From the IMG/VR virus record IMGVR_UViG_3300050821_004882, positions 1-38,221 of that record: 38,221 nt of DNA, one strand, 5' to 3'. Below the pieces are notes generated by a model. It was given only the letters and a program-made list of their open reading frames with translations. It did not search any database and had not been told where the DNA came from. Positions 8,817-17,519 of this stretch are shown here, in pieces. Numbering within the stretch: position 1 is the stretch's first letter; each line of letters starts with the position of its first letter. Source of the DNA: a virus. A program made the position numbers and the translations under genes.

Positions 8817-9409
8817 TGAAAAAGTTTATGTATTTTATTTTATTATTATTTTTATCATGCTCCGCATGGTGTACGTCCTATGGTCCTTTTTTCCCATCGG
8901 CATGCACAAATGCGGTTAGTGTAGGTGGTGTAGGGGATTGGGCCAATCCGACCAATGCTGAAGTAGAAGATAGTGTTTATTCTACTTTCAATGAAGTTGA
9001 ATCTTATTATTTATACTGTAGTAATTTTGATTTTTCTAGTATTCCTCCTAATTTTTTTATTACTGGAATTCAAGTAGGTATGAAAAGAATAGATATAAAT
9101 GGTAATGGTGTTGTAGATACATTTGTTCAATTATTTGAATCTGGCGGTCCTGTTGGTAATAATTATGGAGACAATGTTGATCCATGGCCTACCGTTGATA
9201 CATGGAATTATTATGGTGGACAGAATGATTTATGGGGATTACCAATAACATTGGCTACCATCAAAGATTCTTCTTTTGGATGCGGAATAGAAGCTGGTAA
9301 AATTAATGGACCACCATTATTTGGCATTGACGCTGAATCGATAACTGTTTTTGGTCAGAATCAGACAACAATTTATAAGGGGAATATTGACAATGCGAAT
9401 ATTCGTTGA
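8816..9409 (+). CDS. Exported beta-sandwich protein, phage appendage-like
   Basis: A 197-aa protein with an N-terminal signal peptide (MKKFMYFILLLFLSCSAWC) and a single beta-rich domain. Phrases such as GDWANPTNAEVEDSVYSTF, FFITGIQVGMKRID, VQLFESGGPVGNNYGDN and YYGGQNDLWGLP belong to a domain often found in phage tail appendages and bacterial surface proteins (alternating strands with a final DAESITVFG strand). Role unknown, probably glycan or surface binding. The ATG at 8816 overlaps the previous stop as TGATG; a TTG one codon earlier is less likely. The gene is visibly richer in A/T than the fibre gene before it. A Cys at the end of the hydrophobic run could indicate a lipobox (SAWC is a poor match), so ordinary signal peptidase cleavage is favoured. 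Confidence 0.65.
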   Translation: MKKFMYFILLLFLSCSAWCTSYGPFFPSACTNAVSVGGVGDWANPTNAEVEDSVYSTFNEVESYYLYCSNFDFSSIPPNFFITGIQVGMKRIDINGNGVVDTFVQLFESGGPVGNNYGDNVDPWPTVDTWNYYGGQNDLWGLPITLATIKDSSFGCGIEAGKINGPPLFGIDAESITVFGQNQTTIYKGNIDNANIR

Positions 9410-9432
9410 GTTTAAAATGGTTCAACGTTAAT

Positions 9433-11124
9433 ATGAAAAAGATTTTGTTCTTACTTTTTTTATTAAGTGTTCCATGTTTTGGATCAGGAATAACAATTTC
9501 CGGTAAAGGTAATGGAACAATATCTATAAATCCATTATCTAATACCTCATTCCCTTCAACACCTATTTATATCCAGAATGCGATAACAAGCGGAAGCTCT
9601 TTCGTCACAAGTATTTCTGTGTCTTCTACTCAGCCTGTTGTTACTGGGGATTTGATCGTTATCGGAGTTTCATCTCTGATGTCGCAAGGATCTACTGCAA
9701 CGATCAGTGTTACAGACGGAGTTAATAATTATCAACGCATCTCCTGTTTGCCAGCTCAGATTATCGGTAACGCTCTCTATGGCATAACTTGGTTCTATGC
9801 CACTGCATCCAAGAATCAAATTGTAACGGCGACAGCAACACTTAATAATCAGTCTTTTTCAAATATGTGGCTTTCAGAATGGGGTGGTGGTCCGTTCGCT
9901 TTTGATGGCGCGACACCATTCACATCATACCAGTTGAGTTCAACGCCATCTCTAACTCCTTATTTATTTGGATCATCCTCTAATCCGGACCTAGTATTGA
10001 ATATGGCAAATCAGAGCAACGGAATTTCATCATGGACTCCATCGAGCGGATATACAATGCTGGTAAACCAACCTTTTACAGGAGTGGCGCCAGCAGGGGT
10101 AGCATGTGAATATTCCATTGTTGCCGGTACATTTTCAAATTCAGGTTGGACCATGCAATACAGTACATTGCCAGTTCAAATGGGAACTATCGCATTTACA
10201 GCTGGTAAAAAAACGACAGTACAAAAATATATCGCTGAATTTTTTACAAATTCGTCTCCAAATTATTCTTCAACAACATATTGCGCTCTAGGGATGGCGA
10301 CAAATTCAGATGGGATTTCAAGGTGGAATCCTCTCCCAGCGGATCTCATAATGAACAATGTGGCTTCCGGGAATATAAGCCTTCTGCGTGACCCATCAAC
10401 TATTTTACATTGGAACGGAAAATATTACATGGCCTATACCAATGCTTCTGGGAATACAACTAATACCATATCGGTTTCTTCATCGTCAGATATGTTCAAC
10501 TGGTATCATAATTGTGATATAGATTTTTCAGGATTTGTAGGATCTGGTAGTGAGGAAGCCGTTGCCGGACCGCAATGGTTCGTCGATACCAATAATCAGC
10601 TATATTTGTTCGAATTCGGTGGAGTGCATTATTTTGATTTGAATGCAGATAGTATGACCTATGTTACACCAACAGATAATATTGGATTAACAACATGGGG
10701 TTCTCCTTCCATCGTTCATTTCAACAACAGTCTTCCTCCGCCAGCAATTTTTTATGACCCATTCCCAATATTGGTTGGAACAACTTATTATATGTATTCT
10801 GGAAATTTAACAACAAATTCTTTTAACCATGCGTTGCTGGTTTCGATTTCAAGCTCGGTTGTAGGTCCATATACCGTCTTTTCCACGACAACATTTGGGT
10901 TTTCTAATTACGAAAGCCCTTGTACAGTAAATACCAGCGGTAATAATTTCACTGTTTATCTTGATGCACTTGGAGATGGTGAATATTACTCCTTATCAAC
11001 TTCTGGTCCTACTGGTCCGTATACAAATCCAACTCCGCTTCAACCAATTTACGGTAATTCAATCCTTATGCAAGGTTTGAGTGTTAATCAAACTTCTGTC
11101 AATTCGATAATAATAAGTCCATAG
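9433..11124 (+). CDS. Exported protein with GH43-like propeller domain, candidate glycan depolymerase
   Basis: A 563-aa protein with a signal peptide (MKKILFLLFLLSVPCFGSG). Residues about 25-240 form a beta-rich domain (VTGDLIVIGVSS, TISVTDGVNNYQRI, LSEWGGG) common in surface and tail proteins. Residues about 270-560 look like a five-bladed propeller of glycoside hydrolase family 43/32 type: SLLRDPSTILHWNGKYYMAY (Asp320), IFYDPFPILVGTTYYMY (Asp442) and NYESPCTV (Glu494). The Asp-Asp-Glu spacing (122 and 52 residues) fits a GH43-type catalytic set. The ATG at 9433 is chosen because it starts the signal peptide; an in-frame TTG at 9406 overlaps the previous stop (TTGA) and is an alternative. 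Enzyme activity and substrate are inferred. Confidence 0.62.
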   Translation: MKKILFLLFLLSVPCFGSGITISGKGNGTISINPLSNTSFPSTPIYIQNAITSGSSFVTSISVSSTQPVVTGDLIVIGVSSLMSQGSTATISVTDGVNNYQRISCLPAQIIGNALYGITWFYATASKNQIVTATATLNNQSFSNMWLSEWGGGPFAFDGATPFTSYQLSSTPSLTPYLFGSSSNPDLVLNMANQSNGISSWTPSSGYTMLVNQPFTGVAPAGVACEYSIVAGTFSNSGWTMQYSTLPVQMGTIAFTAGKKTTVQKYIAEFFTNSSPNYSSTTYCALGMATNSDGISRWNPLPADLIMNNVASGNISLLRDPSTILHWNGKYYMAYTNASGNTTNTISVSSSSDMFNWYHNCDIDFSGFVGSGSEEAVAGPQWFVDTNNQLYLFEFGGVHYFDLNADSMTYVTPTDNIGLTTWGSPSIVHFNNSLPPPAIFYDPFPILVGTTYYMYSGNLTTNSFNHALLVSISSSVVGPYTVFSTTTFGFSNYESPCTVNTSGNNFTVYLDALGDGEYYSLSTSGPTGPYTNPTPLQPIYGNSILMQGLSVNQTSVNSIIISP

Positions 11125-11127
11125 AAA

Positions 11128-12813
11128 ATGAAAATAAATTATATTTATGGATTAATCATAATGCTTATTTTGATAGTGATTAAATTAAGTTATCTATATG
11201 CTCTAGATCCAACACGTATTTTGATTGTTTATAATCTTGACTTTACGGACGATCAGGACGGAGATGGAGTGCAAGACTCCTCCGAAGTTGCCAATTATTA
11301 TTCCATGAAGAGAGGTATACCGGCTGGGAATATTTTTGGAATTCACGTAGGAGCAGGAACAGCATCTACAACAGAAAATTTTGCTACTCTAACAGATTTC
11401 TTTAATGATCTTGCTACCCCCCTTAATAACTATCTGATTTCCATCGGATCGGAGACTATCGATACCATTGTTCTTTGTTATGGGGTTCCTTATTTTATAA
11501 CGGATTGGGGCACATCCGTGGATAACGCGATCATGCAACTTCCAATAACTATTCTTACAGGACCAGATTTTCAGTCAACATTTATTTCTTTTGGAGGTGC
11601 TAGGATTTATGGCGGGTATACCGCAGCAGGTCCGACATTCGAAACCGATCAACCAAATTTTGCTCACTATAATACGCATATGTCAACTTATCAGGGCGGC
11701 GCATTTATTTATGATGAATATTTGGTCAGTCGTCTAGATGGGCCGTTGGGAGTATTGGGAGCGATGGGACTTGTAGATATGGCCAAATGGTCAGATGTTT
11801 ATGTTTCTTCTCAGCCAGGAGGATATTCAGGAAATATCTACATTAACACGAATACAGAGAATGGATTATCTTATTTACAGACACTTCCTAATGTACAGTA
11901 TGGGAATTTTTACGGTGACGGTGATGTGGACAACAATATAAACATGGAACCGTATTATGCAGAAGATGACAATTTTTTTAATTTCTATACAATACTATGG
12001 AATGGAAGCGAAACAGTTCTTCCTAACGCTAATAATTTCACAAATGGATCTCCTTGTACTTCTGCGCCAAAGTGTCTTCTGTATGGTGGATGGTATTGGC
12101 AGCACACCACTAACATATTCGGATTATTGGCGGGTTCCGTATTCTGTGATTTCAATAGCTTCTCATTGCAAGGATTAAGAGAAATTGCAAATGCTCAATA
12201 TACCTCTGGAAATATAGGGTCTACTCAAGTCGAAGCATTGATGAATGGCGCTGCGGCCGTAACAGGTTCGATGGCAGAACCAGAAACCACTGGCGCTCCT
12301 CGTCCGAACGTTCTTCTTTATTATCTTATGAAAGGATATTCTTTCGGAGAGTCAGCGATGCTTTCAGCTCAGATGCTAGGATGGATGCAAGGAAATGTGG
12401 GCGATCCTATGTATGCACCTTTCCAAACAAAAACTTTTACTCTAGATACTTCATCCCCCACAATGTCTTCCGGGTACCCACGCGTTCAATTTGTTTCCAC
12501 TACATCTGTCAATATTTTAATAGCTGCTAGCGATTCATCTGAGCCGGAAGTTGTAAGAAGTTCAATAAATTTTGGACTGAGTCCATCCTACGGATCAAGT
12601 ATTAATACAGGTCTTCCTTATTTTCGTATAGAAGAGGTTACGTTGACGGGATTAACCTATAATTCAAGATACCATTATAATGTTGTAATGACCGATCCTG
12701 AGGGATTAACTTCAACGAGCCAAGATTTTACGTTCAATCTAGGAACTCCACCACCTTCAGCAAATCCTTCTTCGGTAGGGAAAGGTAAAATTTACAATGG
12801 AATTTTGCAATAG
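11128..12813 (+). CDS. Exported TIGR03790-like protein with C-terminal fibronectin-like domain
   Basis: A 561-aa protein with an N-terminal hydrophobic export signal (residues about 5-25). The mature start, LDPTRILIVYNLDFTDDQD, then VANYYSMKRGIPAGNIFGIH and DTIVLCYGVPYFIT, matches the pattern of the TIGR03790 family: bacterial proteins of unknown function mostly from environmental bacteria with large genomes. Residues about 450-545 look like a fibronectin type III domain (PRVQFVSTTSVNILIAASD ... LTYNSRYHYNVVMTD). It lies three bases after the previous stop and belongs to the signal-peptide cassette. I know of no defined enzymatic role. Capture of a host surface gene by the phage is plausible. 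Confidence 0.62.
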   Translation: MKINYIYGLIIMLILIVIKLSYLYALDPTRILIVYNLDFTDDQDGDGVQDSSEVANYYSMKRGIPAGNIFGIHVGAGTASTTENFATLTDFFNDLATPLNNYLISIGSETIDTIVLCYGVPYFITDWGTSVDNAIMQLPITILTGPDFQSTFISFGGARIYGGYTAAGPTFETDQPNFAHYNTHMSTYQGGAFIYDEYLVSRLDGPLGVLGAMGLVDMAKWSDVYVSSQPGGYSGNIYINTNTENGLSYLQTLPNVQYGNFYGDGDVDNNINMEPYYAEDDNFFNFYTILWNGSETVLPNANNFTNGSPCTSAPKCLLYGGWYWQHTTNIFGLLAGSVFCDFNSFSLQGLREIANAQYTSGNIGSTQVEALMNGAAAVTGSMAEPETTGAPRPNVLLYYLMKGYSFGESAMLSAQMLGWMQGNVGDPMYAPFQTKTFTLDTSSPTMSSGYPRVQFVSTTSVNILIAASDSSEPEVVRSSINFGLSPSYGSSINTGLPYFRIEEVTLTGLTYNSRYHYNVVMTDPEGLTSTSQDFTFNLGTPPPSANPSSVGKGKIYNGILQ

Positions 12814-12822
12814 GAGAATAAA

Positions 12823-13356
12823 ATGGCAGCGATAATTTCATCTCAAATGGCCTACAGTGGCGTATCAATTTACGCCATCGTTAGAGCGCAAGCCGTACCC
12901 GGAGTGACATTGGGTAATGTTGCAAATGGATCAGGTCTAGAATCTTATCTTCTAGCTAATTATTCAACCTATAAAATACCAATGTCAGAACAAGTTCCTA
13001 CGGGATATTTTCAGGCCGCTTTTCCTACTTATCTTCCAGCGGGGACATATTCTTTCTCGATTCATCAGGGAACAGGAGTTGCGGGAGATCCTTCTGTTGA
13101 TAGAGGCATACTGGACTGGAATGGACTTTCTGAAAATTATACAGGAGTCCTTGCAAATACAATCCCTGAATTAACAGCAGTTCCATCGGCAACCCCGACA
13201 ATCGTACAGGCCATCATGTTTCTATATATGGCTCTCCGGAATCTTAGAACAACAAACGCAACCAATGTCAATATTTGCAATGCCGGTGGGGCCACGATTA
13301 CAACCGCGATACGTTCCGATGATGGTACTACGGGAACGAAAGGACGCTTTAACTAA
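12823..13356 (+). CDS. Virion-associated protein, tail region, unknown function
   Basis: A 177-aa protein without a signal peptide, with a good ribosome binding site (AGGAGA) before ATG. The pattern is familiar from phage tail regions: MSEQVPTGYFQAAFPTYLPAGTYSFSIH, then DRGILDWNG, and a helical segment PTIVQAIMFLYMALRN ending with TTAIRSDDGTTGTKGRF. The N-terminal half predicts an Ig-like beta-sandwich. Genes of this kind often sit next to nozzle or fibre genes. Its stop overlaps the start of the following gene (TAATG). Function is not known. Confidence 0.6.
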   Translation: MAAIISSQMAYSGVSIYAIVRAQAVPGVTLGNVANGSGLESYLLANYSTYKIPMSEQVPTGYFQAAFPTYLPAGTYSFSIHQGTGVAGDPSVDRGILDWNGLSENYTGVLANTIPELTAVPSATPTIVQAIMFLYMALRNLRTTNATNVNICNAGGATITTAIRSDDGTTGTKGRFN

Positions 13357-13586
13357 TGGCCGATAGCGCACAATCACGAATGACAGTCCTGGAAGTTCCT
13401 GGGCTTATGATGACGCCATTGCCTCATGGCTCCGAGTCTGCGGCAGATAGGGCGCAACTTGACGATATTTACTCCGGTATATTGGCAAAACCACCGATGT
13501 TTCAAAATATGACCTGTTGGGTTAATGAACAAGAAGAACAACAAATATGGGTTCCTGAAATTGAAATTGTTCCGTGTGATGACTAA
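13356..13586 (+). CDS. Small protein between tail genes, unknown
   Basis: A 76-aa acidic protein coupled to both neighbours through TAATG overlaps. It contains no recognisable domain; a central amphipathic stretch (RAQLDDIYSGILAKPP) and a Glu-rich tail (NEQEEQQIW) are visible. Its position between a virion protein and the nozzle suggests a minor tail component or chaperone. Confidence 0.55.
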   Translation: MADSAQSRMTVLEVPGLMMTPLPHGSESAADRAQLDDIYSGILAKPPMFQNMTCWVNEQEEQQIWVPEIEIVPCDD

Positions 13587-15139
13587 TGGGATTTAAATCA
13601 AATATTCTCCATGTCCCAATGCCTGACTCTGGCTTTAATTTTAGCCGGAACTTTGAGCTATTGCCCGATGCGGCTCTTATCGATCCTTCGACGAATTACA
13701 ATCTTCATAATTTGGGTGTTGAGTGCAGGGGTGGAACATCGATCATTGAGAATTCAACGGTTAATGATCGAGTCATGGGTGGCTATGATTTTCGACAGTC
13801 AAACGGTGATCAAAATATGGTTTATGCAAAACAAAATGGTGTTGTGTATGCAAATACCGATTCGAATCCGATAGCGACCGGAATGTCGATTAGCAACTTC
13901 TTTAGCTTCAGCCAATTTTATGACACTCTTTATATAGCTGATGGCTCAACGACTCCACAGGCTTGGACGGGAGGTGGCCTAGCAACGCCTGTGACTCCCG
14001 CGTCCGATTGGGCTGTTTCCGGGAATCCTTTCCAGATTGTCTTTCATCCGAGAGGAGCGAACTTTAGGAATTGGGCTATAACAAAAAATGGTGTTTATGC
14101 TTCTGCAAGTAACAATGGTTCTGACTTTGCGGACGCGGATGTAACCTATATTCCAGTTTACAGCAAGTCTGGTTTAATCGGGGGCTATACCTTTGGGACA
14201 GAATTCTTTGTCTGTAGCCTAACTGAAACTTTCAGAATTGATGATTCAAACTCAGATCCAACACAGTGGGGATACGAAAACGCAATTTGGAGTGGTGGCG
14301 CAGCTCATTGGCGTCTCATGGTTCATGCCGATAATGACATGTACATTATGACAGATGACCTCACGATTTATTCACTTCAAGGTGTTTTCCAGACGGGAGA
14401 TTATCGCTCCGCTTCCGTTTCACGTCCGGCTCAGATTGATAGATATCTTCGCGAAAATTCAACTTTTGTGAATATCCAAAATTGGCACGCAGCCTATGAT
14501 CCAAAGATTCGAGCGATCAAATGGTTCATTCAGATATCCGGAACCAATACGAATACTGCACTTGTTCAATTCATAGACCGTGCGCCAGATAAGATGTGGG
14601 CAATTCATAACAATCTGAATTTCCCTTCTGGTTATACATGCTCATGTTCTTTTACTGACAGGAAAACAACGAGCGATTGGAGAATAAGAACCGGAGATTA
14701 CTCTGGGAATATATGGGAACTAGAACAGATTTCACGCAATGATAATAATCAGGCCATTCCGTCCGTGATGAAGTTTAAGCCTTGGGAGTTCACAAATCCA
14801 GTGATGCACAAGCGATTTAATAAAGGAGTTCTGCGCGTTCGCTCAAACACAAACATGAATTTCGTTATCAATGTTTGGGTTGACAATGTGAGAATACCCG
14901 ATATTGACGTGACGGTAGCCGGATCGGGAGCGGTATTTGATACAGCGCGATTTGATATCGATGTATTCGCGGCAGATCAGATAAGCAATACGCCTTTTGA
15001 TATTAAGACATTCGGAAAGCTAATGCAGTTTCAAATCAATCACAATACTTTAAATGAAGATTTTTTCTTTGCTGAAATACTAATCGCTTATAAAGAAAAT
15101 GGGATAAGGATATACGATGGTCAATTATCTGGTATATGA
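13586..15139 (+). CDS. Tail nozzle / stabilisation protein (P22 gp10 / T7 gp12-like)
   Basis: A 517-aa beta-propeller-like protein expected to form the hexameric nozzle below the adaptor. It begins with a short N-terminal arm (MGFKSNILHVPMPDSG) and has repeated blade motifs: TLYIADGSTTPQAW, FQIVFHPRGANFRNWAI, TEFFVCSLTETFRIDDSN and NDMYIMTDDLTIYSL, then a C-terminal beta-sandwich (MHKRFNKGVLRVRSNTN ... FFFAEILIAYKENG). Layout and size fit podovirus nozzle proteins. It starts at an ATG overlapping the previous stop. The call rests on pattern and on position between adaptor/fibre and ejection genes. Confidence 0.6.
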   Translation: MGFKSNILHVPMPDSGFNFSRNFELLPDAALIDPSTNYNLHNLGVECRGGTSIIENSTVNDRVMGGYDFRQSNGDQNMVYAKQNGVVYANTDSNPIATGMSISNFFSFSQFYDTLYIADGSTTPQAWTGGGLATPVTPASDWAVSGNPFQIVFHPRGANFRNWAITKNGVYASASNNGSDFADADVTYIPVYSKSGLIGGYTFGTEFFVCSLTETFRIDDSNSDPTQWGYENAIWSGGAAHWRLMVHADNDMYIMTDDLTIYSLQGVFQTGDYRSASVSRPAQIDRYLRENSTFVNIQNWHAAYDPKIRAIKWFIQISGTNTNTALVQFIDRAPDKMWAIHNNLNFPSGYTCSCSFTDRKTTSDWRIRTGDYSGNIWELEQISRNDNNQAIPSVMKFKPWEFTNPVMHKRFNKGVLRVRSNTNMNFVINVWVDNVRIPDIDVTVAGSGAVFDTARFDIDVFAADQISNTPFDIKTFGKLMQFQINHNTLNEDFFFAEILIAYKENGIRIYDGQLSGI

Positions 15140-15506
15140 CGAATTTGGATTGAAAGAAGTTCTCTGTATTAATTGCGGAAAGGCAATTAAAACACGGATT
15201 GAAATCCGCAGTTCTTCCGACGACAAAGTCATTATTCGTGAGATATCAAAACATGCGGATTATCGGGAGATGCCATTTATTTTAGATACAAATCAAATCG
15301 CTTTCATTATGGTTTGCGATGACTGTAAATTTAAAGAAATGGAAATGGAAATAATATCAGAGAGACTTACGAATGCACTTCGTGAACAGTTGAAATGGGA
15401 AGGAAAGATTCCGGAAGTTATTGAGGCGATTGTGGAACAAAAGAAATTTAACGTTCAACGTAGAGCAGAAACGTCAGAAGTAGTGGAAGCTCTCAAAGGA
15501 AGATAA
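15117..15506 (+). CDS. Small zinc-ribbon protein
   Basis: A 129-aa protein starting inside the end of the nozzle gene, with AAGGA 8 bases before ATG. Two CxxC pairs (Cys17/Cys20 in CINCGK and Cys67/Cys70 in CDDCK) enclose a beta-rich segment and should bind one zinc ion. The C-terminal half is charged and helical (residues 72-129). Function unknown; its place in the tail module suggests an assembly factor. Confidence 0.6.
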   Translation: MVNYLVYDEFGLKEVLCINCGKAIKTRIEIRSSSDDKVIIREISKHADYREMPFILDTNQIAFIMVCDDCKFKEMEMEIISERLTNALREQLKWEGKIPEVIEAIVEQKKFNVQRRAETSEVVEALKGR

Positions 15507-15507
15507 C

Positions 15508-16452
15508 ATGCCGGCGCAATTTACAATCCCACTTATCGTCGTTGTTCCAGGGCAGATTATAGCAGCTTCGCTATGGAATAATGAATGGAATAATATTTTC
15601 GTAAATCTAACTCCATTGGGAGTAGATACCTATTCAAATACAGATTCACAAATGCAAACCGCAACAGATCCATACCCGTCTGGATCGACTTCTCGTCCGA
15701 CTTCATTGGCGGGCGAATTGGAAAGGCTAAGATTTATCATTGATGCTATTACAGGAAACACATACTGGTATCAACATCCAGTTATAAGTATTTCTGCGCT
15801 AAATGCTCTTTTCCCTCTTGGTCCAACCAATCTTGGTCCTAATTCGGTAACTGACACCCAAATTGCTGCTAGCGCGATTGGGGCAGGTCTAACTGGTGGT
15901 GGAGGATCTCAAATATCGGCAGTTGTTGATAATTCAACAATAGATATAAATGGATCAAACCAAATTGAAGTTAAGGCGAATGGCATAACATTATCGCAAT
16001 TAGCTACAGCATTAGTAGGTTCCGGTCTATCTACGTCAGGATCATCTATCATAGTTTATATAGACAATACGACAATCGATTTAAATGGCAGTGGCCGTCT
16101 TGAAGTAAAAGCGAATAGTATTGGAACAGCGCAAATTAATACAACTGGACTACCTCCTCTGGTTGGATTGAAATCAATTCAAACAGTTAATGCTTCAACG
16201 GTAACCGTATCAACCGGACAAACTCAAGGAAATTCAAATACAACCATAGCATCTGTGAATACGGCAAAAGTTGCTTTATGCGTGGTAGCCGTGACGATTG
16301 CATCAAGTGCTAATACCGCCCATATTTCACCCATGGTGTCAGTTTCTTTAACTAATGCGACAACTTTGCATATAGTAATTAATACGACAGAGGCCACCGC
16401 TGGCGGTGCTATTTCTTATAACGTCACTGTCACAATTCTAGAATTCAATTAA
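15508..16452 (+). CDS. Tail fibre protein (no signal peptide)
   Basis: A 314-aa protein with the features of an ordinary cytoplasmically assembled fibre. The N-terminus (VVPGQIIAASLWNNEWNNIF) is the usual 'GQxIxAxxWNxxF' fibre start that attaches to the tail; a helical trimerising stretch follows (LAGELERLRFIIDAITG). The C-terminal two thirds repeat GGSQISAVVDNSTIDINGSNQIEVK-like beta units (two copies near residues 131-155 and 175-205). It has no signal peptide, in contrast with the cassette at 3892-12813. Start ATG has AGGA upstream. Confidence 0.65.
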   Translation: MPAQFTIPLIVVVPGQIIAASLWNNEWNNIFVNLTPLGVDTYSNTDSQMQTATDPYPSGSTSRPTSLAGELERLRFIIDAITGNTYWYQHPVISISALNALFPLGPTNLGPNSVTDTQIAASAIGAGLTGGGGSQISAVVDNSTIDINGSNQIEVKANGITLSQLATALVGSGLSTSGSSIIVYIDNTTIDLNGSGRLEVKANSIGTAQINTTGLPPLVGLKSIQTVNASTVTVSTGQTQGNSNTTIASVNTAKVALCVVAVTIASSANTAHISPMVSVSLTNATTLHIVINTTEATAGGAISYNVTVTILEFN

Positions 16453-16461
16453 GGGGATTTT

Positions 16462-17517
16462 ATGAGCTGGCTATCCAATACTCTAGGGACATCGCGCCCG
16501 AACGCGCCGACGCTTCCACAGGCTCCGACGCTTCAAGCACCGCAGCTTCCACAATATCCGGGATTCACTCCTCAGCAAACTGCACTCTTGGGCCAACAAC
16601 AGCAGACTTTGACGGGGGCGCAGAACGCTTTGAGTGCGTATGGCTCAAATCCCTATTTGCAGCAAAGCCAACAAGCAAGCCAGCAAGCTTTAACCAATTA
16701 TCAAAATTCCTTGACGGGCAATATTCCTCAAAACCAAATGATAGCCCAGCAGCAGCAAGAGGCGTGGAACCAAGCTGTGCAGCAAGCGGCTCAGCAAGGG
16801 ATTAGGATAACAGGAAGCACTCCCGGGGGTGCCATTTCACAATCAACGGCAGGGAATCAGATTATTTCTGATTTTAATAAGACATGGGGAGCTTTGAACC
16901 AAAACTATAATTTGGGTCAACAGCAAATTGGATTGCAAGCTCAACAAGCTGGAAATCAACAAGCTAACACACAATTCCAAAATCAACTAGGTGGCGCTAA
17001 TACGGTTTCCCAACTGAATCAAAATCTTCAAGCACCATATTTACAACAATCTTTAGGTCAATATGGTCAACAGACGCAACAGGTATTAAGTAATACCGAT
17101 ATTGCTAACCAGAATGCTATGAATGCTTACCAGCAACAACTTCAGCAGATTGGGTTAAACTATAATAGCCAACTTGCCGGATATCAGAATTCCATGGGTC
17201 TTTTGAGTGGTGGTTTGCAATTAGGTGGGATGGCTCTCGGTGGGGCATTGGGATCAGCGGCAGGACCGATGGGAACGCTTTTAGGTTCTCAAATTGGCGG
17301 ACAAATCGGTGGACAGGTAGGCCAAGCGACCACAGGTCAAGGTGGGGGGAGTTCATCAAATTTTCCTTCTTTGATTAGCGCCTATCAGCAATTAACCCCA
17401 CCAAATACGCAAATGGGAATGCAACAACCCTCTCCGAGTTATGGAGGAGGATATCAGGGTGGAACGGGTTCCTATGGTCCTAATCCATATCTTTATGCTC
17501 AATATGGAGGCCAATAA
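16462..17517 (+). CDS. Gln-rich internal virion (ejection) protein
   Basis: A 351-aa protein very rich in Gln, Ala, Gly and Asn, with long helical Gln stretches (PQQTALLGQQQQTLTGAQ) and a hydrophobic Gly-rich segment near residues 250-285 (LGGMALGGALGSAAGPMG) that could enter a membrane. This composition is common in podovirus ejection proteins, which leave the capsid first and form a conduit across the envelope. It starts after AAGGGGATTTT and is the first of three similar genes. No specific family is claimed. Confidence 0.55.
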   Translation: MSWLSNTLGTSRPNAPTLPQAPTLQAPQLPQYPGFTPQQTALLGQQQQTLTGAQNALSAYGSNPYLQQSQQASQQALTNYQNSLTGNIPQNQMIAQQQQEAWNQAVQQAAQQGIRITGSTPGGAISQSTAGNQIISDFNKTWGALNQNYNLGQQQIGLQAQQAGNQQANTQFQNQLGGANTVSQLNQNLQAPYLQQSLGQYGQQTQQVLSNTDIANQNAMNAYQQQLQQIGLNYNSQLAGYQNSMGLLSGGLQLGGMALGGALGSAAGPMGTLLGSQIGGQIGGQVGQATTGQGGGSSSNFPSLISAYQQLTPPNTQMGMQQPSPSYGGGYQGGTGSYGPNPYLYAQYGGQ

Positions 17518-17519
17518 TC

